Below, piece after piece: positions 15,694 through 24,082 of a stretch of 64,000 nt of DNA (position 1 is its first letter; every line of letters starts with the position of its first letter). Under the pieces are notes generated by a model, which did not search any database, had not been told where the DNA came from, and was given only the letters and a program-made list of their open reading frames with translations. The position numbers and the translations under genes are program-made. Origin of the DNA: an archaeon (GTDB taxonomy: Archaea > Thermoproteota > Nitrososphaeria > Nitrososphaerales > Gagatemarchaeaceae); NCBI GenBank assembly GCA_016432545.1, contig CP066694.1, positions 62,001 through 126,000 of the forward strand, read 5' to 3'.

Positions 15694-17154
15694 CTAGTCC
15701 AGGTTGACGGACACGTTCTTGACCCTCACGTAGGAGTTGATGGCGTCCATCCCCTGCTCGGAGCTGTTCCCGCTCCGCTTGAACCCGCCGAACGGAGTCT
15801 GCGGGAAGGTGATGGGCTCCTCGTTGACAGTCACAATGCCTGACTCCAGGCTCCCGGCGACCCTGTGGGCCCTGCTCAGGTCCTTGGTCCAGACGCCGGC
15901 CCACAGGCCGTACTCGGCGTCGTTGGCCTTCTCCACAGCGTCCGCCTGCCCCGAGAATCCGGTCACGGTGAGGACCGGACCAAAGATCTCCTCGCGCGCG
16001 ACCTTCATGTCCTGAGTGACTTCATCCAGGATGGTCGGGCTGAAGAAGAACCCCTGTCCTAGCCCTGGGAGGTCGGGCTTCGACCCACCGACTGCCACCT
16101 TCGCTCCCTCCGAGACCCCGGTTTGGACGTACCCTGACACCCTCTCACGATGCTGCGCGGAGACCAGAGGGCCCATGGCAGTCTCTGGCTGGAGCCCGTC
16201 GCCCAGCTTCATCGCGCGGGCCCCTTCGACGAGCATCGACACGAAAGAGTCCTTCACGCTCTCCTCCACCAGGAGCCTTGAACCTGCCCAGCACATCTGA
16301 CCCGCATTCGTAAAGATCCCGTTGAGGACTCCCTTGGCCGCCTTTGAGAGGTCCGCGTCGCCGAAGACGATGTTCGGATTCTTCCCTCCTAACTCCAACA
16401 CCACTCTTGAAAGGCTCCCGGACGCGAGCTCCATCACCTTCATCCCGGTTTCGACAGATCCTGTGACCGCCACGAGCCTGACGTCCGGGTTCTTCGCAAG
16501 AGCACCTCCGACCTCATCCCCGCCCCCCGTGACTACATTGACGACTCCGTCAGGGACCCCTGCTGCCTTGCAGATTTCTGCGAACTTCAGTAGCGTGAGG
16601 GGTGTGAGCGAGGCAGGCTTGGCGACGACCGTGTTGCCTGCCGCGAGAGCCGGAGCCATGCTCCTTGCCGCCATGACCAGCGGGTAGTTCCACGGGACGA
16701 TGTGGGCCGTGACCCCGAGGGGCTCCTTGACCGTGTAGTCCAGCCTGTTGCCCGGGACTGGGATGGTGCTTCCTTGGACTTTGTCCGCCAGTCCCGCGAA
16801 GTACTCAAAGTGCCTGGCCGACATCGCGACGTCCCCTTTCGCCTGCCCTAGCGGCTTGCCGTTGTTCATGGTCTCCGTCTGGGCCAGATAGGTCATGCCT
16901 TCCCTGAGCAACTGCGCGATCTTGTACAGAATCCGCCCCCTCTTGCTGGGGTCCATCGTTCTCCAGGACGGGTCCTCGAACGCCGCCTTCGCCGCCTCTA
17001 CGGCAGCGTCCGCGTCCTGGGCGCCGCCTTTGGAGACAGCCGCCAGCTGGCTACCCAGGGCAGGGTTGAGGACCGAGTACGTCTGGCCCGACCGCGACGG
17101 GACCCACTTTCCGCCGATGAACATCTGAAACTGAGGAAGTGCCTCTGCTTGCAT
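15694..17154 (-). CDS. Aldehyde dehydrogenase (betaine-aldehyde/phenylacetaldehyde type)
   Basis: 486 residues, full-length ALDH. FIGGKWVPSRSGQTYSVLNP starts the fold. HIVPWNYPLVMAARSMAPAL carries the catalytic Asn, VTGSVETGMKVM the NAD turn, LELGGKNPNIVFGDA the Glu, NAGQMCWAGSRLLV the Cys, and EEIFGPVLTV and PFGGFKRSGNSSEQGMDA the C-terminal motifs. Stop abuts the convergent adenosyltransferase stop. Upstream by 33 bp on the same strand is a thiolase, so the pair may form one unit for aldehyde to acid or acyl-CoA metabolism. Substrate is unresolved. Confidence 0.88.
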   Translation of the reverse strand: MQAEALPQFQMFIGGKWVPSRSGQTYSVLNPALGSQLAAVSKGGAQDADAAVEAAKAAFEDPSWRTMDPSKRGRILYKIAQLLREGMTYLAQTETMNNGKPLGQAKGDVAMSARHFEYFAGLADKVQGSTIPVPGNRLDYTVKEPLGVTAHIVPWNYPLVMAARSMAPALAAGNTVVAKPASLTPLTLLKFAEICKAAGVPDGVVNVVTGGGDEVGGALAKNPDVRLVAVTGSVETGMKVMELASGSLSRVVLELGGKNPNIVFGDADLSKAAKGVLNGIFTNAGQMCWAGSRLLVEESVKDSFVSMLVEGARAMKLGDGLQPETAMGPLVSAQHRERVSGYVQTGVSEGAKVAVGGSKPDLPGLGQGFFFSPTILDEVTQDMKVAREEIFGPVLTVTGFSGQADAVEKANDAEYGLWAGVWTKDLSRAHRVAGSLESGIVTVNEEPITFPQTPFGGFKRSGNSSEQGMDAINSYVRVKNVSVNLD

Positions 17155-17187
17155 TCTGGCTTTCGCTCTCTCCCCGGAAGATAACTC

Positions 17188-18453
17188 TTACCCGACCAAC
17201 TCGAATGCCGTCGAGATCCCCTGACCGACGCCTATGCACATGGTCGCAAGCCCGTACTTAGTCCCCGTCCTCCTCATCTCATGGAGGAGAGTGGTCGCGA
17301 TCCTGGCGCCGCTGCAGCCCAGAGGGTGCCCCAGAGCTATGGCACCCCCGTTGGGATTCATCTTCTCCTCCTCGAACGCGGGCATCTCAGCCATGCAGGC
17401 CAAGACTTGCGCAGCGAAGGCTTCGTTAAGTTCTATGATTCCGAACTCCTCCAACGACATGGACAGCCTGGAGAGGAGCTTTCTGGTGGAGTAGACGGGC
17501 CCGATCCCCATGTAGGATGGGTGGACCCCCGCGGTTGCCGAACCGAGGACCCTTGCAATGGGTCTGAGCCCTTTCTCTTTGGCGTAGCCTTCCTCTGACA
17601 AGACCAAGGCCGCGGCCCCGTCGTTGATTCCTGACGAATTTCCTGGAGTTACGGTGCCGTTGCGTCTGAATACCGGTTTCAGAGCCGCAAGCTTCTCTAT
17701 AGAAGTGTCCTTCCGGGGCCCCTCGTCTGCCTCGATTCCCTCGGGATGCTCCAGGGTCTTCACCTGAGTCATTTCCTGTTTGAACTTCTGTGCAGACGTC
17801 GCCTCAACCGCCTTCCTATGACTCCTGAAGGCGAACTCGTCCTGCGCGGAGCGGGGGACTCCATACTTCTCCGCGAGGTTCTCAGCCGTCTCTCCCATTG
17901 AAATCGGAGGATACTCTTCCGGAAAGGCCGAGTTCACGAACCTCCAGCCTATCGTTGAGTCGACAAGTGAGACTCCTCCCCTCCCGTAGCCGACCTCCGG
18001 CTTCAAGGCGACTAGGGGCGCTCTGGTCATGCTCTCGACACCGCCCGTGAGAACCAGCCTGCCTTCCCCGGACCAAATCACCCTGGCGCCTGAGTTCAGA
18101 GCCTCAAGCCCTGACCCGCAGAGCCTGTTGACAGTCGCGGCAGGCACATCGTAGGGAATTCCGGCCAGTAGGGTGGCCATCCTTGCGACGTTCCTGTTAT
18201 CCTCGCCTCCCTGGTTCGAGCATCCAAAGTACGCGTCGTCCAAAGACGCCGGGTCGATCTTTGTCCTTCCCACCACATCTTTAATCGCGAGAGCGCCGAG
18301 GTCGTCCGGCCGGACAGATTTCAGGATACCTCCGTACTTCCCGATCGGTGTCCTCACTGCGCCAAGGACGACTACTTGCCGGTCCACGATTTTCCGCGGG
18401 CTTGCCGTCTTAATGTTCTTTCCCTCTCCAGTACCATCACAACAAGTGGTCAC
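17188..18453 (-). CDS. Acetyl-CoA C-acyltransferase (thiolase)
   Basis: Thiolase family, about 400 core residues. VVVLGAVRTPIGKYGGILKS begins the fold. NRLCGSGLEALNSGA contains the acylated Cys, GVESMTRAP follows, and NPNGGAIALGHPLGCSGAR plus TMCIGVGQGISTAFE give the catalytic His and second Cys. It cleaves 3-ketoacyl-CoA or condenses two acetyl-CoA. The listed start is GTG 18453, but TATAATAC-like DNA at 18468-18475 is only ~18 bp away, so a start nearer GTG 18387 (just before DRQVVVLGAVRTP) fits a leaderless transcript better; the extra N-terminal ~22 residues look non-conserved. It works with the hydratases and dehydrogenase downstream at 20.6-24 kb. Confidence 0.9.
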   Translation of the reverse strand: MTTCCDGTGEGKNIKTASPRKIVDRQVVVLGAVRTPIGKYGGILKSVRPDDLGALAIKDVVGRTKIDPASLDDAYFGCSNQGGEDNRNVARMATLLAGIPYDVPAATVNRLCGSGLEALNSGARVIWSGEGRLVLTGGVESMTRAPLVALKPEVGYGRGGVSLVDSTIGWRFVNSAFPEEYPPISMGETAENLAEKYGVPRSAQDEFAFRSHRKAVEATSAQKFKQEMTQVKTLEHPEGIEADEGPRKDTSIEKLAALKPVFRRNGTVTPGNSSGINDGAAALVLSEEGYAKEKGLRPIARVLGSATAGVHPSYMGIGPVYSTRKLLSRLSMSLEEFGIIELNEAFAAQVLACMAEMPAFEEEKMNPNGGAIALGHPLGCSGARIATTLLHEMRRTGTKYGLATMCIGVGQGISTAFELVG

Positions 18454-18529
18454 CTAAAGTGAGCCAAGTATAATACCGCCACTTCATCGACCAAACGAAG
18501 TTGGCGAACACAGTCCAAGGCGCTACGCA

Positions 18530-19834
18530 TTGACTCAGGCTAGCCAGGCTGACCCGGCCACTGTCAGGGCTCCTTCTCTCTTCCACCACTATGATTTCAT
18601 GAAACTGTGGATTGGGGAGTCCATCTCCGTCTTCGGGAGCCAGTTCTCGCCAATTGCAATTCTATTCGTCGCTACCAACACCCTGAACTTCCAGCCCATT
18701 CAGTTCGGAATCCTCGCCGCCCTCGGGACGCTTGCCTTTCTAGTGTTCGGGCTTCCGGTTGGGGTCTGGGCGGACAGGAAGAGGAGGAAGAGGACCATGA
18801 TCGGCGCCGACGTGGGACGGGCCGTGATTCTCCTGGCGATCCCACTCGCCGCGATTTTCGGAGGCCTCTCTGCGGAGCTCCTCTACGCTGTCGCGTTGAC
18901 GACAGGCATCCTCACGGTCTTCTTTGAGATATGCTACCAGTCCTATTTGCCGACTCTGGTAGAGCGCCGTCAGCTCGTCGAGGCTAACAGCAAGCTTCAG
19001 GCAAGCGCTGCCTCCGCCCAGACCACTGGCCCAACCCTCGCGACGGTGGTGATTTCGCTGATTTCCGCCCCAGCCGCCATCGTCGGGGACGTGATCGGCT
19101 ACTTCAGCTCCGCCGCTTTCCTCACTTCAATCAGGAGGCCCGAGGTGGTGGTTCCGATGAGAGAGGGGCGCTCCGCCTTGATGGACATCAAGGAGGGCCT
19201 CGCCGTAGTCTTCGGGGACGCCAGGCTAAGGTCGATCGCAGGAAGCACCGCCACCGCAAACCTGTTCTCTAGCGCTTGGGGGGCAATCCTCTTCCCGTAT
19301 CTCATTCGGGAACTGGGCCTTCCTCTAGTCGAGCTGGGGGTCATCTTCTCGATAGGAGCGGCCGGAGGGATTCTAGGGGCAATCGTCGCTTCCAGAATCG
19401 CCAAGAACATTGGCGTGGGAACCACCGTCATCCTCTCGGCCTTCGTGTTCAGCCTCCTCCAGACTCCCCTCTACTTCGTGTCGTCCTCTAACGCCTTCTT
19501 CTTGCTCGTACCGGCCTTCTTCGGCGCCAGCCTAGGCAGCGTCGTCTACAACGTGGGCCAGGTCAGCTTCCGGCAGGCTCTGGTCTCAGTCGAGCTTCAA
19601 GGGAGGATGAACGCGACCATGAGGACCCTCGTCTGGGGCACCCTCCCTATCGGCGGACTCCTAGGTGGGCTACTCGGTCAGCTCTATGGCTATCACACTG
19701 CTATCGGGATAGCTGTCGCCGGAGGGATGCTGGCCTTCCTCTGGGTCCTCTTCTCCCCGGTGAGGGGAATCAAAGATATCCCCAATGCCCCGCTCATCTC
19801 GTCCAATCCCGAAGGGACCTTGAAGTCTGTCTAG
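18530..19834 (+). CDS. MFS transporter (MdtH/enterobactin-exporter-like)
   Basis: 434 residues with about 12 hydrophobic helices. The start of the fold (LFHHYDFMKLWIGESISVFG) and the loop GVWADRKRRKRTMIGADVGRA between helices 2 and 3 match the MFS_3 subgroup, which contains exporters of drugs and siderophores. The TTG start at 18530 is used; an in-frame ATG at 18599 lies inside the first conserved segment, so it is too late. It is divergent from the thiolase, and a shared ~75-bp region contains the thiolase TATA box. The transported compound is unknown. Confidence 0.8.
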   Translation: MTQASQADPATVRAPSLFHHYDFMKLWIGESISVFGSQFSPIAILFVATNTLNFQPIQFGILAALGTLAFLVFGLPVGVWADRKRRKRTMIGADVGRAVILLAIPLAAIFGGLSAELLYAVALTTGILTVFFEICYQSYLPTLVERRQLVEANSKLQASAASAQTTGPTLATVVISLISAPAAIVGDVIGYFSSAAFLTSIRRPEVVVPMREGRSALMDIKEGLAVVFGDARLRSIAGSTATANLFSSAWGAILFPYLIRELGLPLVELGVIFSIGAAGGILGAIVASRIAKNIGVGTTVILSAFVFSLLQTPLYFVSSSNAFFLLVPAFFGASLGSVVYNVGQVSFRQALVSVELQGRMNATMRTLVWGTLPIGGLLGGLLGQLYGYHTAIGIAVAGGMLAFLWVLFSPVRGIKDIPNAPLISSNPEGTLKSV

Positions 19835-19843
19835 TGAACGACG

Positions 19844-20648
19844 CTATCTGATTACGCCCAGAGCTTCGACAACTATCCCACGCTTCTCCAACTCTCTCAG
19901 GAAGACATTGATCCCGATCGAGTCACCAGCCATATGGCCCAGGACGACCAGGTTCCCTTCGCACTCTCTCTTTAGCCGCTGAACCTCATCGTAGTCAACG
20001 TGGAGGTACACAACCGTGTCGACCCCGTGCTCGAAGTATGCCTTTGCGACCGGATACCCGCCGTTGGTGCCCGCTGCGAAGACCAGTACCCAGTTTCCCA
20101 ACCGCCTACCGGGCCCTCCCATCCTCACTTCGATCTTCGTCTTGGCGCTCTTGAATTCAGGGATTCCGCTGAGTGCTTTGACCATGCGCCCCACTGAGCC
20201 GCCTTCCGCTCTCGAAATCGCCTTTAGCAGCAAGTCCCTCGTCACCTGGTCGATAGGAAGATGGATGTTCATGAACGGCATTCCAAGTCTCCTCGCAAAG
20301 TCCACTTCATGCATGTAGTTCGCCGGATGGGCACGAAAGTCCAGCTTAGACACCAATTGGGAGGTCGCATCCTCAGCAGTGCGTCTCGGCACATGTTTTG
20401 TCGAGCATGAAGTCCACGTGCCTACGGACAACCTTGGAGAAGGTAAGCCTGGCCGGGCCGACCGGATGGTGGGCGATTAACAGGTCGTAGCCCTCCTGTT
20501 TGGCGAGTAGGAGCTCCGGGGCTCCCGCGTCGATCGCGAACAGCACCTTTCTGATTCTACGTCCCGGCACCCAGATGCCGCTGTCTGCGGGCACATCCTT
20601 CAGCCCCGCCAGGTCGAGCGCGAGGCGCATGACGCCCGTTGTGTCCAC
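19844..20648 (-). pseudogene. NIF3/DUF34-like metal-binding protein, reading frame broken by a 1-nt slip
   Basis: Two overlapping frames together make one NIF3-like protein. The first (from GTG 20648) contains YDLLIAHHPVGPARL with the metal-binding HH, and stops after MLDKTCAETHC. The second continues as KHVPRRTAEDATSQLVSKL, then HEVDFARRLGMPFMNIHLP, and ends with the GHMAGDSIGINVFLREL metal motif. Deleting one A from the AAAA run at 20396-20399 (T's on the plus strand) gives a continuous ~267-residue protein reading LDKHVPRRTAED at the join. Either a sequencing slip, a recent mutation or slippage during expression explains this. DUF34 proteins bind two metals; their role is unclear (GTP cyclohydrolase-like or metal chaperone). 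Confidence 0.75.
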
Positions 20649-20658
20649 GGGCCCTCTC

Positions 20659-21459
20659 CTATTGCCCTGAGAAGCTGGGCTCTCTCTTCTCGAAGAAGGC
20701 CTTGACTCCCTCGACGTGGTCGCGCGTCCTTCCGGCCACGTCCTGCAGGTAGGTTTCGTACTCGAGGGCCGAGTCCATGTCCACCACTATCGCGCGGTTC
20801 AACGCCCTCTTCGTGAGCCCCAATGCCCGGGTGGGCCCTCTTGCGAGCCGCTCTGCAATCCGCCCAAGCTCTTCTACGAACTTGTCCTCCGGGAAGACCC
20901 AGTTAACCAGCCCTAGGTTCATCGCCACCTTCGAGTCGATCGGCTCTCCGAGGAGGCCGACCTCCATTGCCTTTGCCAGCCCGAGGATCCTGGTGAGCCA
21001 GAAGCTCGTCCCGGAGTCGGGCGCGAGCCCGACCTTGATGAAAGCTTCGTGGAACGTTGCCTTCTCGGAGGCGACCCTCAGGTCGCAGGCGAGGGCGAGC
21101 CCGAGGCCAGCGCCAGCGGCGACCCCGTTTATTCCTGCTACGATGGGCTTCTCCATCTTCCTCATCCTCTGGACTATCGGGTTGTACTTTCGCTTCAGCA
21201 CCTCTCCCAAGAGCATCGGCTTGCCGCTGTCGTATGCCGCACGATTCGTGTTGAGGTCCTCACCGACCGAGAAGGCCCTCCCCTCGCCCGTGAGGACCAG
21301 GCACCTCGCTTCAGCCGACTTCTCTCCCTCCTTGAGCGCCTCCATGAGGTCCGTGCCCATCTGCTCGTTGAACGCGTTGAGCTTGTCGGGCCTGTTGAGG
21401 GATATCCACTGGACCCCGTTCCTGACCTCCGTCTTTACCGTCTGGTAGTCCACACTCAT
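20659..21459 (-). CDS. Enoyl-CoA hydratase/isomerase family protein (PaaG-like)
   Basis: 266 residues of the crotonase fold. WISLNRPDKLNAFNEQM starts the domain, GRAFSVGEDLNTNRAA forms the first oxyanion segment, and GINGVAAGAGLGLALACDLRVA the second. APDSGTSFWLTRILG replaces the usual hydratase GGGGTQRL with its catalytic Glu. That PDSG pattern is typical of PaaG/2-(1,2-epoxyphenylacetyl)-CoA isomerase-like members rather than ordinary hydratases. The C-terminus ends FFEKREPSFSGQ. The start codon region overlaps the stop of the next crotonase gene by 4 bp (21456-21459), so they are co-translated. A phenylacetyl-CoA role is only a suggestion. Confidence 0.85.
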   Translation of the reverse strand: MSVDYQTVKTEVRNGVQWISLNRPDKLNAFNEQMGTDLMEALKEGEKSAEARCLVLTGEGRAFSVGEDLNTNRAAYDSGKPMLLGEVLKRKYNPIVQRMRKMEKPIVAGINGVAAGAGLGLALACDLRVASEKATFHEAFIKVGLAPDSGTSFWLTRILGLAKAMEVGLLGEPIDSKVAMNLGLVNWVFPEDKFVEELGRIAERLARGPTRALGLTKRALNRAIVVDMDSALEYETYLQDVAGRTRDHVEGVKAFFEKREPSFSGQ

Positions 21460-22232
21460 CGACCAGTGAATTCCGGCTTTCGCTTCTCCAGGAACGCCTT
21501 CATCCCCTCTCTCTTGTCCTCGGAGGCAAAAAGCAGGTAGAAGAGCTCCCTCTCAAAGTCCAGGCCGTCGCTGAGCCCCATCTCGAACGCCTTGTTGACC
21601 GCCATCTTCGCAAGCCTCACGGCCACCGGGGACTTCGCCGCTATCTCGCCAGCTACCTTCTTCGCCTCGGTCAGGTAGGCTTCCTTCGGCACGACCCTGC
21701 TGACCAGTCCCAGGGCCTTCGCGTCCTCCGCCCCGATCCTGCGGCCTGAAAGGACCATCTCCATCGCCTTGTACTTCCCGACGGCGCGGGTGAGCCTCTG
21801 GGTCCCCCCTCCTCCCGGCATCACACCGATGTCGATCTCAGGCTGCCCGAGCTGTATGGTCTCGGACGCGATTAGCACGTCGCAGCTCATGGCCAGCTCA
21901 AGCCCTCCTCCGAGCACGAAGCCGCTGAGGGCGCCCACGATAGGCTTCGGGTACTTGCCGACCTTGTCCCAGAGTGGGAAGAAGTGCCCGGTCATGGCCA
22001 TCTGGACGGCTGTGATGTCCGCCATCTCCTTGATGTCGGCCCCGGCAGAAAATGCGCGCTCGCTCCCTGTGATGACAAGGCATCTGACCTCCTCGTCCTT
22101 GTCGAAGTCCTCGAGGGCGGCTATCAACTCCGTGACCATCTTGGTGTTCAGCGCGTTGAGAGCTTCCGGCCTGTTGAGAGCTATGACACCCAGGCTCCCC
22201 TCCTTCGAAACTACCAGAGTCTCGTACGGCAC
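21456..22232 (-). CDS. Enoyl-CoA hydratase (crotonase)
   Basis: 258 residues. VIALNRPEALNALNTKMV, RAFSAGADIKEMADI (first oxyanion loop), ALSGFVLGGGLELAMSCDVLIA (second), and IDIGVMPGGGGTQRLTRAVG are all textbook crotonase motifs. The Glu positions for water activation (ELAMSCD and QPEIDIGV) are present. It hydrates 2-enoyl-CoA to 3-hydroxyacyl-CoA in beta-oxidation, upstream of the 3-hydroxyacyl-CoA dehydrogenase (23171-24058) and thiolase. It is the first gene of a two-crotonase operon with a 4-bp overlap. Confidence 0.9.
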   Translation of the reverse strand: MPYETLVVSKEGSLGVIALNRPEALNALNTKMVTELIAALEDFDKDEEVRCLVITGSERAFSAGADIKEMADITAVQMAMTGHFFPLWDKVGKYPKPIVGALSGFVLGGGLELAMSCDVLIASETIQLGQPEIDIGVMPGGGGTQRLTRAVGKYKAMEMVLSGRRIGAEDAKALGLVSRVVPKEAYLTEAKKVAGEIAAKSPVAVRLAKMAVNKAFEMGLSDGLDFERELFYLLFASEDKREGMKAFLEKRKPEFTGR

Positions 22233-22271
22233 GGCCCTTCCGCCCCGGCTGATTGTAATAAAGCGTAGCGC

Positions 22272-22724
22272 CTACTTCGAAGCCTTCGCGAACCGTCCGA
22301 GTGAGTCTTCCCTGAGGACCTTCCCGTGGAGGGTCAGAGCCTCGTGGTGCCCATAGCCCATCTCATCGAAGAACGCCAGGGACGCCCCGTTCCAGCTGAA
22401 GACGACCGCGTTGACCTTCGAGACCCCCTTCCTCCTCATCCTCTTCTCGACCTCTGTGACAAGCTCCCTGGCGATTCCCCTCCGCTGGTACTCCGGAAGA
22501 ACGCCGAGGTGGTAGATCCACCCTCTGCGCCCGTCCCAGGCTCCCAGCACTGTCCCCACGATCCTCCCTCCCTCTTCTGCGACGAGGAAGAGTTCGCGGT
22601 CCCTCCTCAACTTCTTCCTGACCTCCTCCCTCCCGTCACCGCGGCTCGCCTTCAGACCGCTCTTATCCCAGACCCCCCTGACCTCTTCGTAGTCGTCCAT
22701 GCGAAAACCTCTGAGCCTCGCCAT
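22272..22724 (-). CDS. GNAT-family acetyltransferase (RimI-like)
   Basis: About 150 residues from ATG 22724. ARLRGFRMDDYEEVRGVWDK begins the fold, WIYHLGVLPEYQRRGIAREL is the acetyl-CoA binding A motif (QRRGIA), and VNAVVFSWNGASLAFFDEMGY the B motif. A longer frame to 22832 exists but would run across the shared promoter into the divergent thioesterase, so the ATG 29 bp from the TTAAAA box (22749-22756) is preferred. Substrate is unknown. Confidence 0.78.
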   Translation of the reverse strand: MARLRGFRMDDYEEVRGVWDKSGLKASRGDGREEVRKKLRRDRELFLVAEEGGRIVGTVLGAWDGRRGWIYHLGVLPEYQRRGIARELVTEVEKRMRRKGVSKVNAVVFSWNGASLAFFDEMGYGHHEALTLHGKVLREDSLGRFAKASK

Positions 22725-22748
22725 GCCCCGGCCTCGCGAGCACCCCAC

Positions 22749-22756
22749 GTTAAAAG
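22749..22756. promoter_or_regulatory. Shared TATA box, divergent GNAT and thioesterase genes
   Basis: GTTAAAAG at 22749-22756 is 29 bp from the GNAT ATG (22724, minus) and 27 bp from ATG 22780 of the thioesterase (plus), indicating two leaderless transcripts from one AT-rich box. Confidence 0.5.
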
Positions 22757-22779
22757 TCGAGAAGAACCACCGCATGAGC

Positions 22780-23184
22780 ATGGGAAGCTGGCACGAGTCC
22801 CGACTCAGAGTCCGGTTCGAGGAGACCGACACGATGCAGGTGGTATACTACGGCAAGTTCTTCGTCTGGATGGAGGTGGGGAGGGTCAACCTGATGCGTG
22901 ACATCGGGCTGCCGTACGGCGACTGGGAGAAGCAAGGACTTGCGATCCCCGTCGTCCAGGCTCATGCGGACTACCGGGCGTCCGCCCACTTCGACGAGGA
23001 GATACTTGTGAAGACCCGCGTGTCTGAGGTCGGAAACAGGTCGGTGAAGTTCGAAAACGAAGTCCACAGGCTCCCTGAGGGTGAGTTGCTGTGCACCGGG
23101 CATACCGTGCACGCTCTCACGGGCAAGGGCGGCTTGGCGGTCGTCTTCTCGGAAGAACTGAGGCAGAGGCTTATTTCGTCTTAG
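22780..23184 (+). CDS. Acyl-CoA thioesterase, 4HBT hot-dog family (YbgC-like)
   Basis: About 134 residues. RLRVRFEETDTMQVVYYGKFFVWMEVGRV is the 4-hydroxybenzoyl-CoA thioesterase pattern, with the catalytic Asp in ETDTMQVVYYG (conserved D-x-M/G-x-V-Y/H). A single hot-dog fold follows, ending VFSEELRQRL. It hydrolyses short acyl-CoA or aromatic acyl-CoA and so sits naturally beside beta-oxidation genes. ATG 22774 is also possible; 22780 has better TATA spacing. The 3' end overlaps the convergent dehydrogenase gene by 14 bp. Confidence 0.85.
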   Translation: MGSWHESRLRVRFEETDTMQVVYYGKFFVWMEVGRVNLMRDIGLPYGDWEKQGLAIPVVQAHADYRASAHFDEEILVKTRVSEVGNRSVKFENEVHRLPEGELLCTGHTVHALTGKGGLAVVFSEELRQRLISS

Positions 23185-24058
23185 ACGAGCCGGGCGAGCC
23201 CCACTCGTAGAAGCCCTTGCCGCTCTTGCGCCCCAGCATCCCCGCCCTGACCATCTCCTTCAGGAGGGGCGGCGGACGATACTTCGAATCTTGGAACTCC
23301 TCCATGAACACCTGTGTGATGTTCAACGTCGTGTCGAGGCCTACGTAGTCCAGCAGCTGTAGCGGCCCCATGGGCCAGTTCAGTCCCAGCTTGACTGCCT
23401 TGTCGATGTCTTCGGGCTCCGCAACTCCTTCCTGAACGAGGAAGATGGCCTCGTTGAGCGCGGGCACCAGCATCCTGTTTACGATGAATCCAGGCGAATC
23501 CTTCTTGCAAAGGACCGTCTCTTTGCCCATCTTGGTGGAGACGCTCCTCACCAGGCTGACGGTCTCGTCCGAGGTCTTCTTTCCCTTTATGATCTCGACC
23601 AGGCTCATGAGCTGAGGCGGGTTGAAGAAGTGCATCCCGCAGACGTTGGCCGGGTTCTTCGTCGCCGAAGCGAGCAGGGTGATGCTGATCGAGGATGTGT
23701 TCGACGCAATCACTGCGTCCTCGGGAAGGAGGGCGGCCACGTTCCTGTAGAGCTCAAGCTTCAGCTTCGGGTCCTCTGTCGCTGCCTCGATGACGAGCTG
23801 GCTCCCCTTCAGTGCGGCGGCCAGGTCAGTCGTAGGATGGATCCTTGAGATCGCGGCCTCTCCCTGCTCCTTCGTGAGCCGGCCTTTCTCGACGAACTTC
23901 GTTACGCTACCGGAGATCATCTGCATCCCCCTGTCAACGAACTCCTGCTTGACGTCTAACAGAGAGACATCGTACCCGCCGACCTGTGCGGCGACCTGGG
24001 CAATCCCGTGCCCCATGAGCCCCGCTCCAAGGACGGCGATCTTCCTTACTTCGGCCAT
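23171..24058 (-). CDS. 3-hydroxyacyl-CoA (3-hydroxybutyryl-CoA) dehydrogenase
   Basis: 295 residues, the single-function short form. The Rossmann motif is VRKIAVLGAGLMGHGIAQVAA, and VIEAATEDPKLKLELY, ASNTSSISITLLA and GMHFFNPPQLMSLVEIIKG (with the catalytic His) follow. FIVNRMLVPALNEAIFLVQEGV and WPMGPLQLLDYVGLDTTL form the C-terminal domain. It oxidises 3-hydroxyacyl-CoA with NAD+, third step of beta-oxidation. It lies upstream (on the same strand) of the enoyl-CoA hydratases, with a divergent thioesterase between them. Confidence 0.92.
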   Translation of the reverse strand: MAEVRKIAVLGAGLMGHGIAQVAAQVGGYDVSLLDVKQEFVDRGMQMISGSVTKFVEKGRLTKEQGEAAISRIHPTTDLAAALKGSQLVIEAATEDPKLKLELYRNVAALLPEDAVIASNTSSISITLLASATKNPANVCGMHFFNPPQLMSLVEIIKGKKTSDETVSLVRSVSTKMGKETVLCKKDSPGFIVNRMLVPALNEAIFLVQEGVAEPEDIDKAVKLGLNWPMGPLQLLDYVGLDTTLNITQVFMEEFQDSKYRPPPLLKEMVRAGMLGRKSGKGFYEWGSPGSSKTK

Positions 24059-24082
24059 AGAAGCCCCGCCGTGCCGATGGTT

